The notes under the pieces were generated by a model. The model did no database searches. It worked only from the letters and a program-made list of their open reading frames with translations, and was not told where the DNA came from. A DNA stretch of 64,000 bases. Origin: JAAXPZ01 sp965215705 (GTDB lineage: Bacteria; Campylobacterota; Campylobacteria; Campylobacterales; Sulfurovaceae). Both the position numbers and the translations under genes were made by a program. Within the stretch, counting starts at the first letter, position 1, and each line of letters starts with the position of its first letter. Below, in pieces: positions 26,715 to 37,000 of the stretch. The stretch lies in contig CBDCEE010000003.1 in NCBI GenBank assembly GCA_965215705.1, positions 1,116,001 to 1,180,000 of the forward strand, in the 5' to 3' direction.

Positions 26715-27332
26715 AAAGCTATGTCTCCAGCACCGGTCATTTTAAAAGCTTTAAGATTCAAAAACAACTTGCTTTTGAATCTGTTTTGGAAAGAGACTTT
26801 TTTATGTTGCTAGAGTTTGATCATAATGTAGTATCATACCATGAGCAGCCCTTCACCCTATATTATGAGCTGCTTGGAAAGAAAACCCGATATACCCCTG
26901 ATACACATGTGGTCTACAAGAATGGAACAGAGAAGATCTTTGAAGTGAAATATGAAAAAGAGATTTTATCTGATCCTATATTGCAAGAAAAACTCAAAAT
27001 ACTTGAAAGTGTAGTCTATACACAAAGATCCCTACCCTTTCATATTTTTACAGATAATGATATCTCCGATATTTATCTCAAAAATGCAAAGTTCCTCTAT
27101 CATTTTGCATTTATACCAGAGAACATACCATACAGCTCCACCATACGGCAGATTGTTCATGAGGAAGAATCAGGCATCACGATTCAACATATACTTGAAA
27201 AGATCTCTTCTAAAAGATCTGTACATCTTTTATATCTTCCCTATATATGGCATGAAGTATTCAAACATATTCACTCTATAGATATGTATAGGAAACTCAC
27301 CATGCATACAGTATTATACCAAGGAGATTTTC

Positions 27333-29186
27333 ATGGCAAAAGTTGACTTCGCAATACATTCATCTCTTTATTATCGCAATGAAGAGTATATTGTCATAAG
27401 ACCCATTACACCCAATACTATCCAGATACGCTCTGTAAAAGATAAAAATATAGTGATTGATGTATCAACCCAGGAACTGACATCACACCTAGAACCGATC
27501 ATCACCAATCTGGATCAATTTTCAGATAAAGAGTGGTCTCAAGCAAAGGAGAGATACAAGATCATTGAAGACCTTATTTTTAGACAGAGATCACGAATTG
27601 AGGTTGAAGAGCAAGCAAAGAAATGTGGGATCGGTACAAATACACTATATACTTGGATACGAACCTATGAGAGCACAAAAGAATTTAGCTCTCTCATCCC
27701 TAAAAAAAGAGGAAAACGAGGAAGTAGGTTAGCACCAGAGATAGATGAAGTAATTGGGCATATCTTGGAGTTACATTATCTCAGTAAACAACGTACAGGA
27801 TTTAAAAAAATATACCGACTGATCAAACAAGAGTGTAATAAACGTAATTTTCTCCCACCACATGAAAATACGGTTAGAAACAGGATCAAAGACATTGATC
27901 CAAAACTCTCTATGAAACGAAGAGAGGGATACAAAAAAGCACATCAACACTTTAGTAATTTTGAAGGTACCTTTCCTGAAGGGAGCTATCCGTTAGAGGT
28001 AATGCAGATCGATCATACTCCCTTGGACATTATTGTAGTAGATGAAACCCACAGGGAACCGATAGGAAGACCAACCCTTACGTTAGCCTTTGATGTCTAT
28101 TCACGAATGATCTCTGGATTTTACCTCTCTCTTCAAGCTCCAGGGTATTTTAATGTCAGTCAATGCTTTTATAATGCCTTACTTCCTAAAGAGCGCTTTT
28201 TACAAGAAGAGGGAATAGAGGGAGAATGGATCATATTTGGTGTCCCGAGAATAGTACATGTTGATAATGGACAAGATCTGGTCAGTAACGATATGGTACG
28301 TGTCTGTGATGACCTGTCAATGCTTCATATGAAAAGACCCGTCGCTAATCCACAATTTGGGGCACATGTCGAAAGGGTCTTTGGTACCATCAACAAAGAG
28401 ATACATAATCTGCAAGGAACCACCTTTTCCAATGTACAAGAAAAAGGTGAGTACGACTCACGCCGTACGGCTTCATTCACTCTTGGAGAATTAAGGAAAT
28501 GGCTGACCCAGTATATTGTCAATGTCTATCACAAGAGCCACCATAGAGGGATCAATGACACACCAGAAAACATGTATTATAAAGGTATCTTTGGCGATGA
28601 AAATACACCAGGTACGGGTATATTACCCTCTCGTGTTGAAAATGAAGAGAGTATCAAGATCCTTCTCTTGCAAACATTCTACCGTACTGTACAAAAGGAT
28701 GGTATCACACTCGATGGGATCAGTTACTACTCCGATGTACTGCGGTCATGGATCAATAAAAAAGATAAGCAGGGAAATAAATTAAAATTCAAGATCAAAC
28801 GAGATCCTTTAGATATCCAAAAGATCTATTTCTATGACCCAGAGATCAAAGAGTACTTTGAGGTCTACTATAGGGTTCTTACTGCTCCACAAATGACACT
28901 TTGGGATCTTAAAGCAGCCAAAAGATATCTAAAGAAAAAAGATATCATACATTACAAAGAGGAAGATATCTTTGCCGCTTATGATGTATTGACCAAGATC
29001 GAAGAGAGCGCTAAAGAAAAGACAAAGAAGCAAAAATTGAGAAAAAACAAATCCATAAAAATGACTGATATCCAAAAGAGATCTCAGCAAGAGAACTCAC
29101 CCAAAGAGCATGATCATTTTGAAGATCTGTTCAAGAATATTGAAACATTTGAAATCCATGAAAAGAGTCAAGAGGAGTCACACTAA
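27333..29186 (+). CDS. tnsB: Tn7-family transposase TnsB (DDE)
   Basis: TnsB binds the element ends and joins the 3' strands to target DNA. The 617-residue protein has N-terminal DNA-binding helix-turn-helix regions (about 60-200, including QAKKCGIGTNTLYTWIRTYE), the catalytic RNase H-fold core with D227 (MQIDHT), D311 (HVDNGQD) and E347 (GAHVERVFG), i.e. a classical D-D(35)E, and a Mu-transposase-like C-terminal beta-barrel (about 430-530). The C-terminal 60 residues are charged and low-complexity, which in this family contact TnsC. It overlaps tnsA by 14 bases and its stop overlaps the tnsC start (TAATG). Confidence 0.94.
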   Translation: MAKVDFAIHSSLYYRNEEYIVIRPITPNTIQIRSVKDKNIVIDVSTQELTSHLEPIITNLDQFSDKEWSQAKERYKIIEDLIFRQRSRIEVEEQAKKCGIGTNTLYTWIRTYESTKEFSSLIPKKRGKRGSRLAPEIDEVIGHILELHYLSKQRTGFKKIYRLIKQECNKRNFLPPHENTVRNRIKDIDPKLSMKRREGYKKAHQHFSNFEGTFPEGSYPLEVMQIDHTPLDIIVVDETHREPIGRPTLTLAFDVYSRMISGFYLSLQAPGYFNVSQCFYNALLPKERFLQEEGIEGEWIIFGVPRIVHVDNGQDLVSNDMVRVCDDLSMLHMKRPVANPQFGAHVERVFGTINKEIHNLQGTTFSNVQEKGEYDSRRTASFTLGELRKWLTQYIVNVYHKSHHRGINDTPENMYYKGIFGDENTPGTGILPSRVENEESIKILLLQTFYRTVQKDGITLDGISYYSDVLRSWINKKDKQGNKLKFKIKRDPLDIQKIYFYDPEIKEYFEVYYRVLTAPQMTLWDLKAAKRYLKKKDIIHYKEEDIFAAYDVLTKIEESAKEKTKKQKLRKNKSIKMTDIQKRSQQENSPKEHDHFEDLFKNIETFEIHEKSQEESH

Positions 29187-30127
29187 TGTCATTACAACAC
29201 ACACCTGAAGCCCAACACTATTTAACCCTGTCTGATACGGAAAGACTTCAGTATATTTCACGCAATACATGGGTAGACTATCCCGTCGCACAAAAGATCT
29301 TAACCAAATTAGAAAACCTACTACGCTACGAAAAAGATAAATCCCGTATCACAAGTATTCTGCTTGTAGGTTCTAGCAGCAATGGAAAAACCAGCCTGCT
29401 TGAAAGATTTGAAGCATTACATCCTCCTTATGATTTTCATACAGCCGAAGATCGTCCCGATTGGCTCACTGATGATTATTTCGAGGAGCACTCTGGCATA
29501 GGAAAACCTGTACTTTATATTCTTGCGCCAAATGAGCCCAATGAATCTCGCCTCTATACCAATATACTGCATGCACTCAATGCCCCATTTAGGGAACGAG
29601 ATACGATTTCAAGAAAGCAGTATCTTGTTGAGTATTACTTGAAACTACTCAACATAGAAATGCTTATTATTGATGAGATACATGGTGTACTGAGTGGCTC
29701 TATTGCCCGCCAAAAACAGACGATGAATGCTATTAAAAACCTGAGCAATACACTTAAGATCCCTATTGTACTCTCAGGAACAAAAGAGGCACTCAGAGCA
29801 GTAAGTACCGATACCCAGATCAGTAGCCGTTTTAGACCCGAATATTTACCAAAATGGAAAATGAATCAAGAGTACGTTAATCTTTTGGCAACCATCATCA
29901 GTATGTTCCCTCTGCATAAAGAATCCAATATCCTAAATGCCAAAGCTGCCCAGCATATCCTAGATATGAGCGAAGGGTTTATTGGCGAGATATTCCAGCT
30001 ACTAAAAGAGGCAGCAAGGTATGCTATTCTCTCAGGGAGTGAACGCATCACACTTAAAGAGATCGAAGCATGTGAATACAGTTCACTAAAAGATGCACAC
30101 AAGATCATCAACCTGCATGACATATGA
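29186..30127 (+). CDS. tnsC: Transposon AAA+ ATPase TnsC, short TniB-like form
   Basis: TnsC is the ATP-dependent regulator that links target selectors to the TnsAB transposase and mediates target immunity. The Walker A motif is GSSSNGKT (62-69) and Walker B is MLIIDE (D163-E164), followed by a sensor region near LSGTKEAL and an arginine finger region near ISSRFRPEYL. At 313 residues it lacks the N- and C-terminal extensions of the 555-residue Tn7 TnsC and matches the TniB/CRISPR-associated TnsC size. The 3' end overlaps tniQ by 4 bases (ATGA). Confidence 0.92.
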   Translation: MSLQHTPEAQHYLTLSDTERLQYISRNTWVDYPVAQKILTKLENLLRYEKDKSRITSILLVGSSSNGKTSLLERFEALHPPYDFHTAEDRPDWLTDDYFEEHSGIGKPVLYILAPNEPNESRLYTNILHALNAPFRERDTISRKQYLVEYYLKLLNIEMLIIDEIHGVLSGSIARQKQTMNAIKNLSNTLKIPIVLSGTKEALRAVSTDTQISSRFRPEYLPKWKMNQEYVNLLATIISMFPLHKESNILNAKAAQHILDMSEGFIGEIFQLLKEAARYAILSGSERITLKEIEACEYSSLKDAHKIINLHDI

Positions 30128-31251
30128 TCAAGAAAGTAAAAATTCCTCAACTAAAAGAGTCTGATTTCTTGATTGTTCCCACTCCTTTGCCTCAAGAGCT
30201 ATTTAGCTCTTGGTTTATCAGAACTGCCTATGCACATCAGACACATCCTCATACATTTGAAAATCTCTATCTGGCTCTTCCCAAAAAACTTTTCAGTAAA
30301 GACATTGACGTATCCATAGATCAAGATACAATGCAATGTATAGAAAAAAAGTGTCGTTTTACAGTAGACCTCTCTCAGCTGACCATGCAGTCTTATGATA
30401 CCTATCTTCAGGAAAGAGTAATTCCAAATGGACAAAATAAATATATCACAACACTTAGATATTGCCCTGAATGTCTTAGAAGAGATAAGGTTCCCTATTT
30501 TCGTAAAACATGGAAAATTCTCTTTTCTACCCTCTGTATGAAGCACCACTGTTTTCTTCATGAAAGATGCCCAAAGTGCATGCGACCCCTTGAGATTTCA
30601 AAAATGTACAAAAACAAATACCCCTTTACATTTTGTCATTATTGTGGCTTTGATCTCAAAAAGACAAGAAGGAAACCTATTCCACACTCCTATGAGATAT
30701 ATGTAAAATCTACCAAGACTCTTATAGAAGTACTAGACAAAGGATATATTTCTCTGAATAATACTCCTGTCTATTCATTCTATTTTTTTGATGCACTGGC
30801 ACAACTATCCAAAACAATACTCATTCACAAAGCATTAAAACATATTGATCACTACTTACCTAAAAAAATATATCATAAATGGAGAAGTCAAATATTCACA
30901 CCTCAAACTGCTGCTTCTAGGCAAATACCCTTAGCAGAACAGTTTATACTGTATAGTTCAATAATGATGCTCTTTCAAGAGTATCCACAAACATATCGAT
31001 CATTTCTTTTGGAGAATCAACTAAGCCACTGGAGATCACTCAAAGATATGGGGTATGTCTCTTATTGGTTTGATGAGCTCATTAATTCTATCACACCAAG
31101 ATCTGTACATAGAGTAAAATTCATTACCTCCGAAGAGATCGAAGCAGCAAAGCGATATCTATCCTCTCAGTTTATGATAATCAATAAAGCTAATCTAACG
31201 AGACTATTGGGATGTAACTTTTTCAGCTCTTACAATCACTTAGAAGTATAA
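30124..31251 (+). CDS. tniQ: Target-site selector TniQ (TnsD-like)
   Basis: TniQ/TnsD proteins recognise the attachment site and recruit TnsC. The 375-residue protein has the TniQ N-terminal signature (PTPLPQELFSSWFIRTAYAH) and a zinc-ribbon region with CPECLRR (about residue 119), CMKHHCFLHERCPKC and FCHYCGFD. The C-terminal half is helical with a possible helix-turn-helix (SSQFMIINKANLTRLLG). There is only one TniQ, whereas elements with two pathways often have two. It is the last gene of the overlapping tnsABC-tniQ transcript. Whether it selects dprA is an inference from the insertion site. Confidence 0.9.
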   Translation: MIKKVKIPQLKESDFLIVPTPLPQELFSSWFIRTAYAHQTHPHTFENLYLALPKKLFSKDIDVSIDQDTMQCIEKKCRFTVDLSQLTMQSYDTYLQERVIPNGQNKYITTLRYCPECLRRDKVPYFRKTWKILFSTLCMKHHCFLHERCPKCMRPLEISKMYKNKYPFTFCHYCGFDLKKTRRKPIPHSYEIYVKSTKTLIEVLDKGYISLNNTPVYSFYFFDALAQLSKTILIHKALKHIDHYLPKKIYHKWRSQIFTPQTAASRQIPLAEQFILYSSIMMLFQEYPQTYRSFLLENQLSHWRSLKDMGYVSYWFDELINSITPRSVHRVKFITSEEIEAAKRYLSSQFMIINKANLTRLLGCNFFSSYNHLEV

Positions 31252-31266
31252 GGAAAGGAACAAAAT

Positions 31267-31850
31267 ATGTCACACGGAAGAGAATTTATGCTAGAATACT
31301 CAACAAGGATGTGCAGGAAACATAAAGAGGAAGGTTATGCTATGACGGCACCAAAAATATATCAACAGTTTCAGCAGTTTCCGCCTCTTCCAGGATTTAC
31401 TATAATGCAGAACATAAAAATGTTGAATTAATTGCTTTTTTAGGCTTTGAGAAAAATAGGCTAGGACAAATTTTTACATCTGATGAAGCAACATATACTA
31501 AGTTTACACCAATTATACCTTTATCTGGATTTTTACCGGGATGGGAAAATAGAACCATTGACAATCATCTAAAATTTTTTACACCTAGATATTTTTTTAC
31601 TGAATTAAAATATGTTTCTGCAAATAATCCTTATCAATCATATAAACTTTTAGATAAACTTTCTCAAACAAAAGAAAGTTTTAGAGTAGCAGCTATTGGG
31701 ACAAAACCAAATATAATTGGGTGTGCAGTATTCTTAGTTAATAAAGAAGATCACAATAATTATGGTGCATTGTTTGACTTTCCTGTGAAAATTCCAAAAC
31801 GATCTAATGGCATCGGGAAAAGCCATGTTTACAATTTAAAAAAGAGATAG
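31267..31850 (+). pseudogene. Frameshifted gene after tniQ, unknown family
   Basis: An ATG at 31267 with a strong AAGGAAAGGAA ribosome-binding site opens a frame (MSHGREFMLEYSTRMCRKH...) that stops at about 31430. In the +1 frame a continuous coding sequence without stops runs from about 31333 to the TAG at 31848 (for example FTPIIPLSGFLPGW, YVSANNPYQSYKLLDKL). One base gained or lost around 31330-31345 would join them into a protein of about 190 residues. The sequence is very AT-rich and I do not recognise it. Either a decayed cargo gene or a sequencing indel. Confidence 0.5.
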
Positions 31851-31887
31851 CATATTAGAAGATTATAGAGGCATGGAATAGGAGATA

Positions 31888-32346
31888 CTAGTATCCTTTC
31901 CCTAGATCATCATACTTTAAAAACCGTTGCAGGTCTTCTTGTATCTCTTGATTCAAATTCTCCCAAATAGCTTTTTTTTCTTTGTACCGTTTAGGGTCTT
32001 TGGTCTTATGTTTAGAGATATCTCTGATGAGATAGTGCCAGCGTACCAATTCCTTGGTATAGTCACTAATAAATGGCCAGTTTTTAATGATTTGATAACT
32101 GAGCTCTTCATGATCGGTAAAGCTATACTCTTTTCTAAAAACATCTTCAGGTTTTTGATAGGCAATAAAAGGTTTGCCTATGTCATGCAGTAGTGCAGCA
32201 GTAAACATCTTGTACTCGTTGTGTTTAAGTACATGGTAGGTTACCCTCAAAGTATGCAGCAGAACACCATGTTGGTGATAGCTATTTTGTTTCCAGAGTA
32301 GAGAATGCCAGAAAGGTCTACTGAGGATAGTATTGGTTTTTTTCAT
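31888..32346 (-). CDS. HD-domain phosphohydrolase-like protein
   Basis: The 152-residue protein has the HD signature: an early histidine in QHGVLLHTLRVTYHV, the HD pair in AALLHDIGKP, and later histidines in FTDHEELS and VRWHYLI. HD enzymes are metal-dependent phosphohydrolases of nucleotides or RNA; this minimal form has no attached domain that would indicate the substrate. It lies in the cargo, opposite in strand to the tns genes and divergent from the next transposase. Confidence 0.8.
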   Translation of the reverse strand: MKKTNTILSRPFWHSLLWKQNSYHQHGVLLHTLRVTYHVLKHNEYKMFTAALLHDIGKPFIAYQKPEDVFRKEYSFTDHEELSYQIIKNWPFISDYTKELVRWHYLIRDISKHKTKDPKRYKEKKAIWENLNQEIQEDLQRFLKYDDLGKGY

Positions 32347-32444
32347 TTGTGTAGTCTCTTTGCTCTTGTCTTGTAAATATTGTACTTAATCACTGGTGTG
32401 TCCCTGCTAAAATACCATAGTTACTTTATATATCTGGAGCTACT

Positions 32445-33338
32445 TTGTTCTATTTTCTTTACATGTTTTTCAGCCATCTCTATACACACCTACTCCACTA
32501 TCTCAACCCCCATTCGTACTACAAAAAGCAACCCAAAGAATCAGAAGATACAGAGCATTTTATCCCCCACACCCATCCCAATAAAAAGCCAGAGTGGGTC
32601 AAATATCGTGTGATGTATCTCAAAGTCCATCTGCCTGAGTATGGCTGCAGAAAGGTAGCCATGCAGTTTAATCAGATGTATGCGGACAAGGAGGTCTCTG
32701 TCTCTAAATCTTATGTCTATCGACTCCTTATAACGTATGGCTATGAAATCATACAACAAAGAAAAGAGATGAGAAACAGACACCCCTATACAAAGCGGAA
32801 AAACCAACTGTGGCATATAGACCTGACCATCATAGAGAAGAGACAGATACTAGGTGTAGTGGATAGTGGCTCAAGAGCTCTATTGGCTCTCAAACATCTG
32901 CAAACCAAGAGCACTATCCATATCCTCAGAGTCCTACTAGATATCATTGAGTGTTATGGCAGACCCGAGGCAATTAGGTCAGACAATGAAGCGGTCTTTA
33001 CTTCTAATCTCATACGGTTTGGTCTCTGGGTGCTTAGTGTCAAGAGACAGACTACCCAAATAGCTAGTCCATGGCAAAATGGAAAGATAGAGAGATTATT
33101 TGGCACGATGAAGCAAGCCTTTAAAAACCTAACCTTTCCAACAACACAAAGTTTAGAAAGTGGACTCAAAGAGTTCAGGCTATACTACAACCATATCAGA
33201 CCCCACCAGAATCTAGGCTATAACACACCTGCCAATGCTTGGGAGGGTAAACCTATAAGCACGAGCAAGACAGCTAGAGAGATCATTTACTATCGTGGGC
33301 TGTGTGATAATGTGAGTGGATTCTATTTTAGAGAATAG
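32445..33338 (+). CDS. DDE transposase/integrase with IS3/IS481-type core
   Basis: The 297-residue protein has an N-terminal helix-turn-helix segment (YGCRKVAMQFNQMYAD) and a retroviral-integrase-like catalytic core: the aspartates in LWHIDLTI and IRSDNEAVF and the glutamate in PWQNGKIERLFGTMK, followed by LYYNHIRPHQNLGY. It is encoded in a single frame without an upstream orfA, closer to IS481 than to classical IS3. Convincing inverted repeats around it were not found, so it may be a stranded IS inside the cargo. The start is uncertain; the first 35 hydrophobic residues may not be translated. Confidence 0.82.
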   Translation: MFYFLYMFFSHLYTHLLHYLNPHSYYKKQPKESEDTEHFIPHTHPNKKPEWVKYRVMYLKVHLPEYGCRKVAMQFNQMYADKEVSVSKSYVYRLLITYGYEIIQQRKEMRNRHPYTKRKNQLWHIDLTIIEKRQILGVVDSGSRALLALKHLQTKSTIHILRVLLDIIECYGRPEAIRSDNEAVFTSNLIRFGLWVLSVKRQTTQIASPWQNGKIERLFGTMKQAFKNLTFPTTQSLESGLKEFRLYYNHIRPHQNLGYNTPANAWEGKPISTSKTAREIIYYRGLCDNVSGFYFRE

Positions 33339-33629
33339 CTCATCCTGCAAAGCAAAGGAGAAAACTACCGTCCACAAGGAATGACAGGAGAGCTATGCCT
33401 TGTGGTATAAAATCTGTTACTTTTTAGCCATAGGCGAGAAGAAAATGAGAAAAAATTGAGAGGAAATCTAGCCAAATGGCAGAAAATGACTGAGATTTCT
33501 TGAAAATCTAGTCATTTTTTAGTGGGGTTTTCCGTTGGGACGGTGGGACAGGACAACCATCTAGTACAGTATCCCCCAGATAAATCAAATCTAGGAGATT
33601 GCGATACTCTTTTTTTGTGAAGTTTATTT
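33339..33629. other. Gene-free stretch with a hairpin and half of a direct repeat
   Basis: No supported gene is visible. A perfect 8-bp inverted repeat (CCACAAGG 33372-33379, CCTTGTGG 33398-33405) lies after the transposase. At 33521-33556 a block ending ACGGTGGGACAGGACAA recurs in the 3' end of the neighbouring immunity-like gene. A 64-codon minus-strand frame over this block only mirrors that repeat and is not called. Confidence 0.5.
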
Positions 33630-33698
33630 TCAACTTTTATCCTTTTTTGGGTGGGGTTTCGGTTGCTTGGGCAGGACAACAACGGTGGGACAGGACAA
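33521..33698. repeat. Pair of imperfect direct repeats at the end of the CDI locus
   Basis: The two copies are 33521-33556 and about 33651-33698. Both begin with GTGGGGTTT and a CGGTTG/CCGTTG block and end with the identical ACGGTGGGACAGGACAA; the second copy has about 12 extra bases. On the minus strand each encodes LSCPTV plus a Pro/Lys-rich tail, so the second copy forms the last codons of the immunity-like gene. They may be scars of toxin/immunity cassette exchange. Confidence 0.6.
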
Positions 33699-34031
33699 AC
33701 AGTCAAGAAATAATTTTGCCTCTTTCCTTACATCTTCCCATTCTTTACTATTAATAAAATCATCCAGATTGACATTATCAATGTATAGCTCATCGATACT
33801 ATTCATCTTCTCAATTAATTTATATCCTTGTTTCCTTTGACAATCTGATATGTCTTCATCAGATCTTTCCAAAAATATTTCAAAATTTAAATCATCAAAC
33901 AAAGCACAGTACATTTCTCCAGGTGAGTCAACTATGTCTTTATCAAGACCAAACCATGCTATTTTTTGATACTCTATATCTGATATATCTTTTATTAAAT
34001 GTCTTATATTGCTTTTCCAAATACTACTCAT
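33630..34031 (-). CDS. Probable immunity protein of the CDI system
   Basis: The 133-residue acidic protein has no signal peptide and no family that I recognise. Its start overlaps the stop of the giant exoprotein gene (ATGA, 34028-34031), the classical position of cdiI immediately after cdiA. The body (about residues 1-110) is rich in Asp/Glu, as many immunity proteins are, while the last 20 residues (LSCPTVVVLPKQPKPHPKK) are Pro/Lys-rich and come from the direct repeat described separately, so the original C-terminus may have been replaced. The role is inferred from position. Confidence 0.65.
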   Translation of the reverse strand: MSSIWKSNIRHLIKDISDIEYQKIAWFGLDKDIVDSPGEMYCALFDDLNFEIFLERSDEDISDCQRKQGYKLIEKMNSIDELYIDNVNLDDFINSKEWEDVRKEAKLFLDCLSCPTVVVLPKQPKPHPKKDKS

Positions 34032-37000
34032 GGGGTGCTCTCAAAATTAAAATCATCAACAGGGATATGTGCTTCTGGGTCTTTGCGTTTAACTATATTT
34101 CCACTTCCATCACGAAATCCTTCTGGAGTACTTCTAACAACATAAGGTACTTGCTGTGATGGATGTGGACTATTTGGATTAGCAGGCATGACTCTTACGC
34201 TATCGTGTGTATTGTTTGGGTTTATATACCGTGTTCCACCATTTTTATTTGAGGGGATTTCTATCCAGTCTTTAGGAATTCCTGCTGGTCTACTTATTCG
34301 AGGGAGAACCTCCGTCCCATCCAGCGGACTAATTCTAATATCCAACGCATCGTCCACACCTTTACCTATCCCTTTGATAGCATCCGAAGCCTTGTTATAG
34401 TACTTGCTGCCTACCTTATAGAGAACCTTTCCTCCTTTGGTTACTATCTTGACAGCTCCTGCTCCTATGGCCGAGTCTATCACTGTCTGTGTTATCTGTT
34501 CTGATCCTGATTTGCCAGGATCGTAGCTAGAGTACCACTCCACAGCATTACTAGTAGTAAATAGTTGCTCTTTTCTGCCTCCTGCAAATTTATTGACAAA
34601 GGCTTCACCCTTGCTCTCTTTCATAAGATAGTTTTGAGCATAGGCTATTTGCTCTTTTGTGAAGTGCCCTGAAGTATTGATAGCTACAAGCATGGCTGCA
34701 TAGGTTGCAGAATCTACTTTTGATAAAGCCGCCATACGCAATAGTCTTTCTGCATCTTCTGGAGATATACCAGTTATATCAGCAAAGTCACCAGCATGAT
34801 TCTCTATCCACTTGATCTCATCTTGATGCAACTGCCGATTATACTTCTCCCCATCCAACCCTACACTAGCACCAGTCCCACCACCTGCTATGGCTCCTAC
34901 CAGTGCAGAGACACTCTGCTGTGTGGCATCGTTGGCATTGGCAGTGGCGGGTCTAGCTGCTTCTGCGGCTCCTGCTCCCAGTGCTCCTCCTAGAGCATCC
35001 CCATTGCCTACAGCTGCTACGACTGCTCCCATAGCTGCATGGGCTGGGGTCTTCTCTGCACTGCCATCCTCCCAGCCCTCTTTCATCGCTAGGTCTCCTA
35101 CGGCTTTGAAGCCATCTTTGGAGAGGTCTTTGGAGATGCCTGCTCTGATGTCTAGGACTTCGGTGTTGATCTCTGTCATGGTGTAGCTGGCGTGTTCTGT
35201 GTCTTGGGTTTGGTTGTCTTTGTCAGTGATAGTGATTTGGGTATTGGCTGCTATGGCGGTATGGGTGGTACTGCTCTTGTCTACATCTTGGGGGAGTCCT
35301 ATGTTGGGTTTGAGTCCGTTCTCTTTGGCTTTATCAGGAGAGGTGGAGTGGGTGAGAGTAGCTCCCACACTCATAGCGTTATAGTCTGCTCTGTTGTGTA
35401 TATCCTCAGTAGTGAGCGTACCTGTAGTGATACTGGTGGCTTCTTCTCCCTCTATGAGAGCACCTGCTAGGTGGGTATTGCCTTTGGTGTTGATGTTGAC
35501 CTTGCCATCAGAGGTGATGCTGGTTTGATCAGTCACTGCGATGTAGTTACCGTTGCTATTGTGGTAGTTGGCAGAGGCGGTGGTGGTCTGACCTGTCTTT
35601 TCTCCCTGTTTATTGGTATCTGTGGAGAAGCCTACACTCGCATCGATGCCTACGCTGTTGTGGCTGTTTCTATCCTGCAAGGAGGCTACTTCTAGGTCTC
35701 CGCCTATGTTTAGGTTGGTAGCCTCTGTAGTGTGTAGGTTGGCACCACGGATGCTGGCATCGCCTGAAGTGTTGAGATTGATCGTAGCAGCGTTGAGGGT
35801 GCTGTTGGTATAGGTAGTACCTTTGGAACGATCTTTGCTAAAGCCTCCACCGACACTGCCGCCAGTCACCCCTCCTGTACCAAAGGTCACAGACGCAGAC
35901 ATAGAGGTGGTACTGCTATTGCTTCGTGTGGTATCACGGCTAGCAGCCAGAGCTAGGTCTCCTGTATCTACAGTGAGGGTATTGCCAGCATCTAGGTGGG
36001 AGCCTTGGATGGTGGTGGTAGTGCCTGTGGTATCACGGGTGCCGTCTGCTTGGGTCTTGCCTGTTTTTATGGTGATGTCGTTGCCTGCTACGATATGGCT
36101 AGCAGTAGAGGAGGTAGCCTCAGCAGTGCTATGGGTCTTGGATCCCTCTACATCTAGGGTCACGCCACCTGTGAATCCTGCTGTGGCTCCTGAAGCTGCC
36201 AGACCTTGTGCAGCAGAGGCTGCGTTTTTGCCTGCACTGACTTCATTTTTGACCGCCATAGCGACATTGAGCTGATAGTATTTGAGGTCATCTTTTGCCT
36301 CTTGGTAATCCTCTGGGGAGATGATCCCTGCTTCGTAGTCCTCTTTATACTGGGCGAGCTTCTCTTTGTATTTGGAGAGGGCACGGTTGGCACGCTGGAG
36401 GGCTTTAGTCGCATCAGAGAGTCCTTTGGCAGCCGTGGCTGCAGTGGCGACTTGGTTTTGTACACCGATAGAGAGCTCTGCTTTGATATGGGTCTCATCG
36501 GTGGTCGAATGCATACTGTCTGTGGCTTCGGTGATAGAGACATCACCCTGAGCATCGAGCGTGACATCCCCTCCTGCTGCGATATCTGAGCCCTGTATCT
36601 TGATATCCTCTACAGAGGTCAGCTGTACAGTGCCCCCTGCTTGGAGGCTAGAGCTAGCAGAGGTGGTGGACTGTTCATCGAGCTCCTCTTTGTCATAGGT
36701 AGCAGAGGCTACGGTGATACCGACCCCTCCATTACCTGTCTTGACTCCTAGGGTGAGGTCGATATTGAGCTCTTCGTGTACCTCTTTGAGTCCATGCTGC
36801 TCTTTGGCTTCGGTAACGGTGATGGAGCCTACATCCGTATCGACGAGGATATGGTCTGCGGCTTGGATGGTAGAGCCTATCACCTCGGCACTACCTGCAT
36901 CGATGATGACCGAGCCTGTAGGCTGAGACACTGTAGTATCGCCCTCTGCCCTCTCTGTCTTTGGGGGTTTGGATTGTGCTGCTATTTTTCCATCACTCTT

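Larger units (their letters stand above)
25534..27346 (+). pseudogene. tnsA: tnsA, interrupted by an IS30-family element
   Basis: TnsA is the endonuclease that cuts the 5' strand at the ends of a Tn7-family element so that it moves by cut-and-paste. The first 25 bases (25534-25558) encode MSVRKIKK, then the IS occupies 25559-26714, followed by its AAA duplication (26715-26717), and the frame resumes at 26718. The join gives 654 bases, 217 residues, beginning MSVRKIKKSYVSSTGHF, a typical TnsA start. Catalytic candidates are E33 (LERDF), D70 (RYTPDTH) and the E84-V-K86 pair. A TTG at 26786 could start a protein lacking about 30 residues including E33's neighbourhood, so TnsA activity is probably lost. 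It overlaps tnsB by 14 bases. Confidence 0.88.

Noticed and set aside
32380..33420. Complete insertion sequence around the 32445 transposase
   Set aside because: I could not find matching terminal inverted repeats or a target duplication, so only the gene is called.
33512..33706. 64-codon minus-strand frame after the immunity-like gene
   Set aside because: It reads through the direct repeat and shows no protein-like pattern or ribosome-binding site; it is better explained as repeat sequence.
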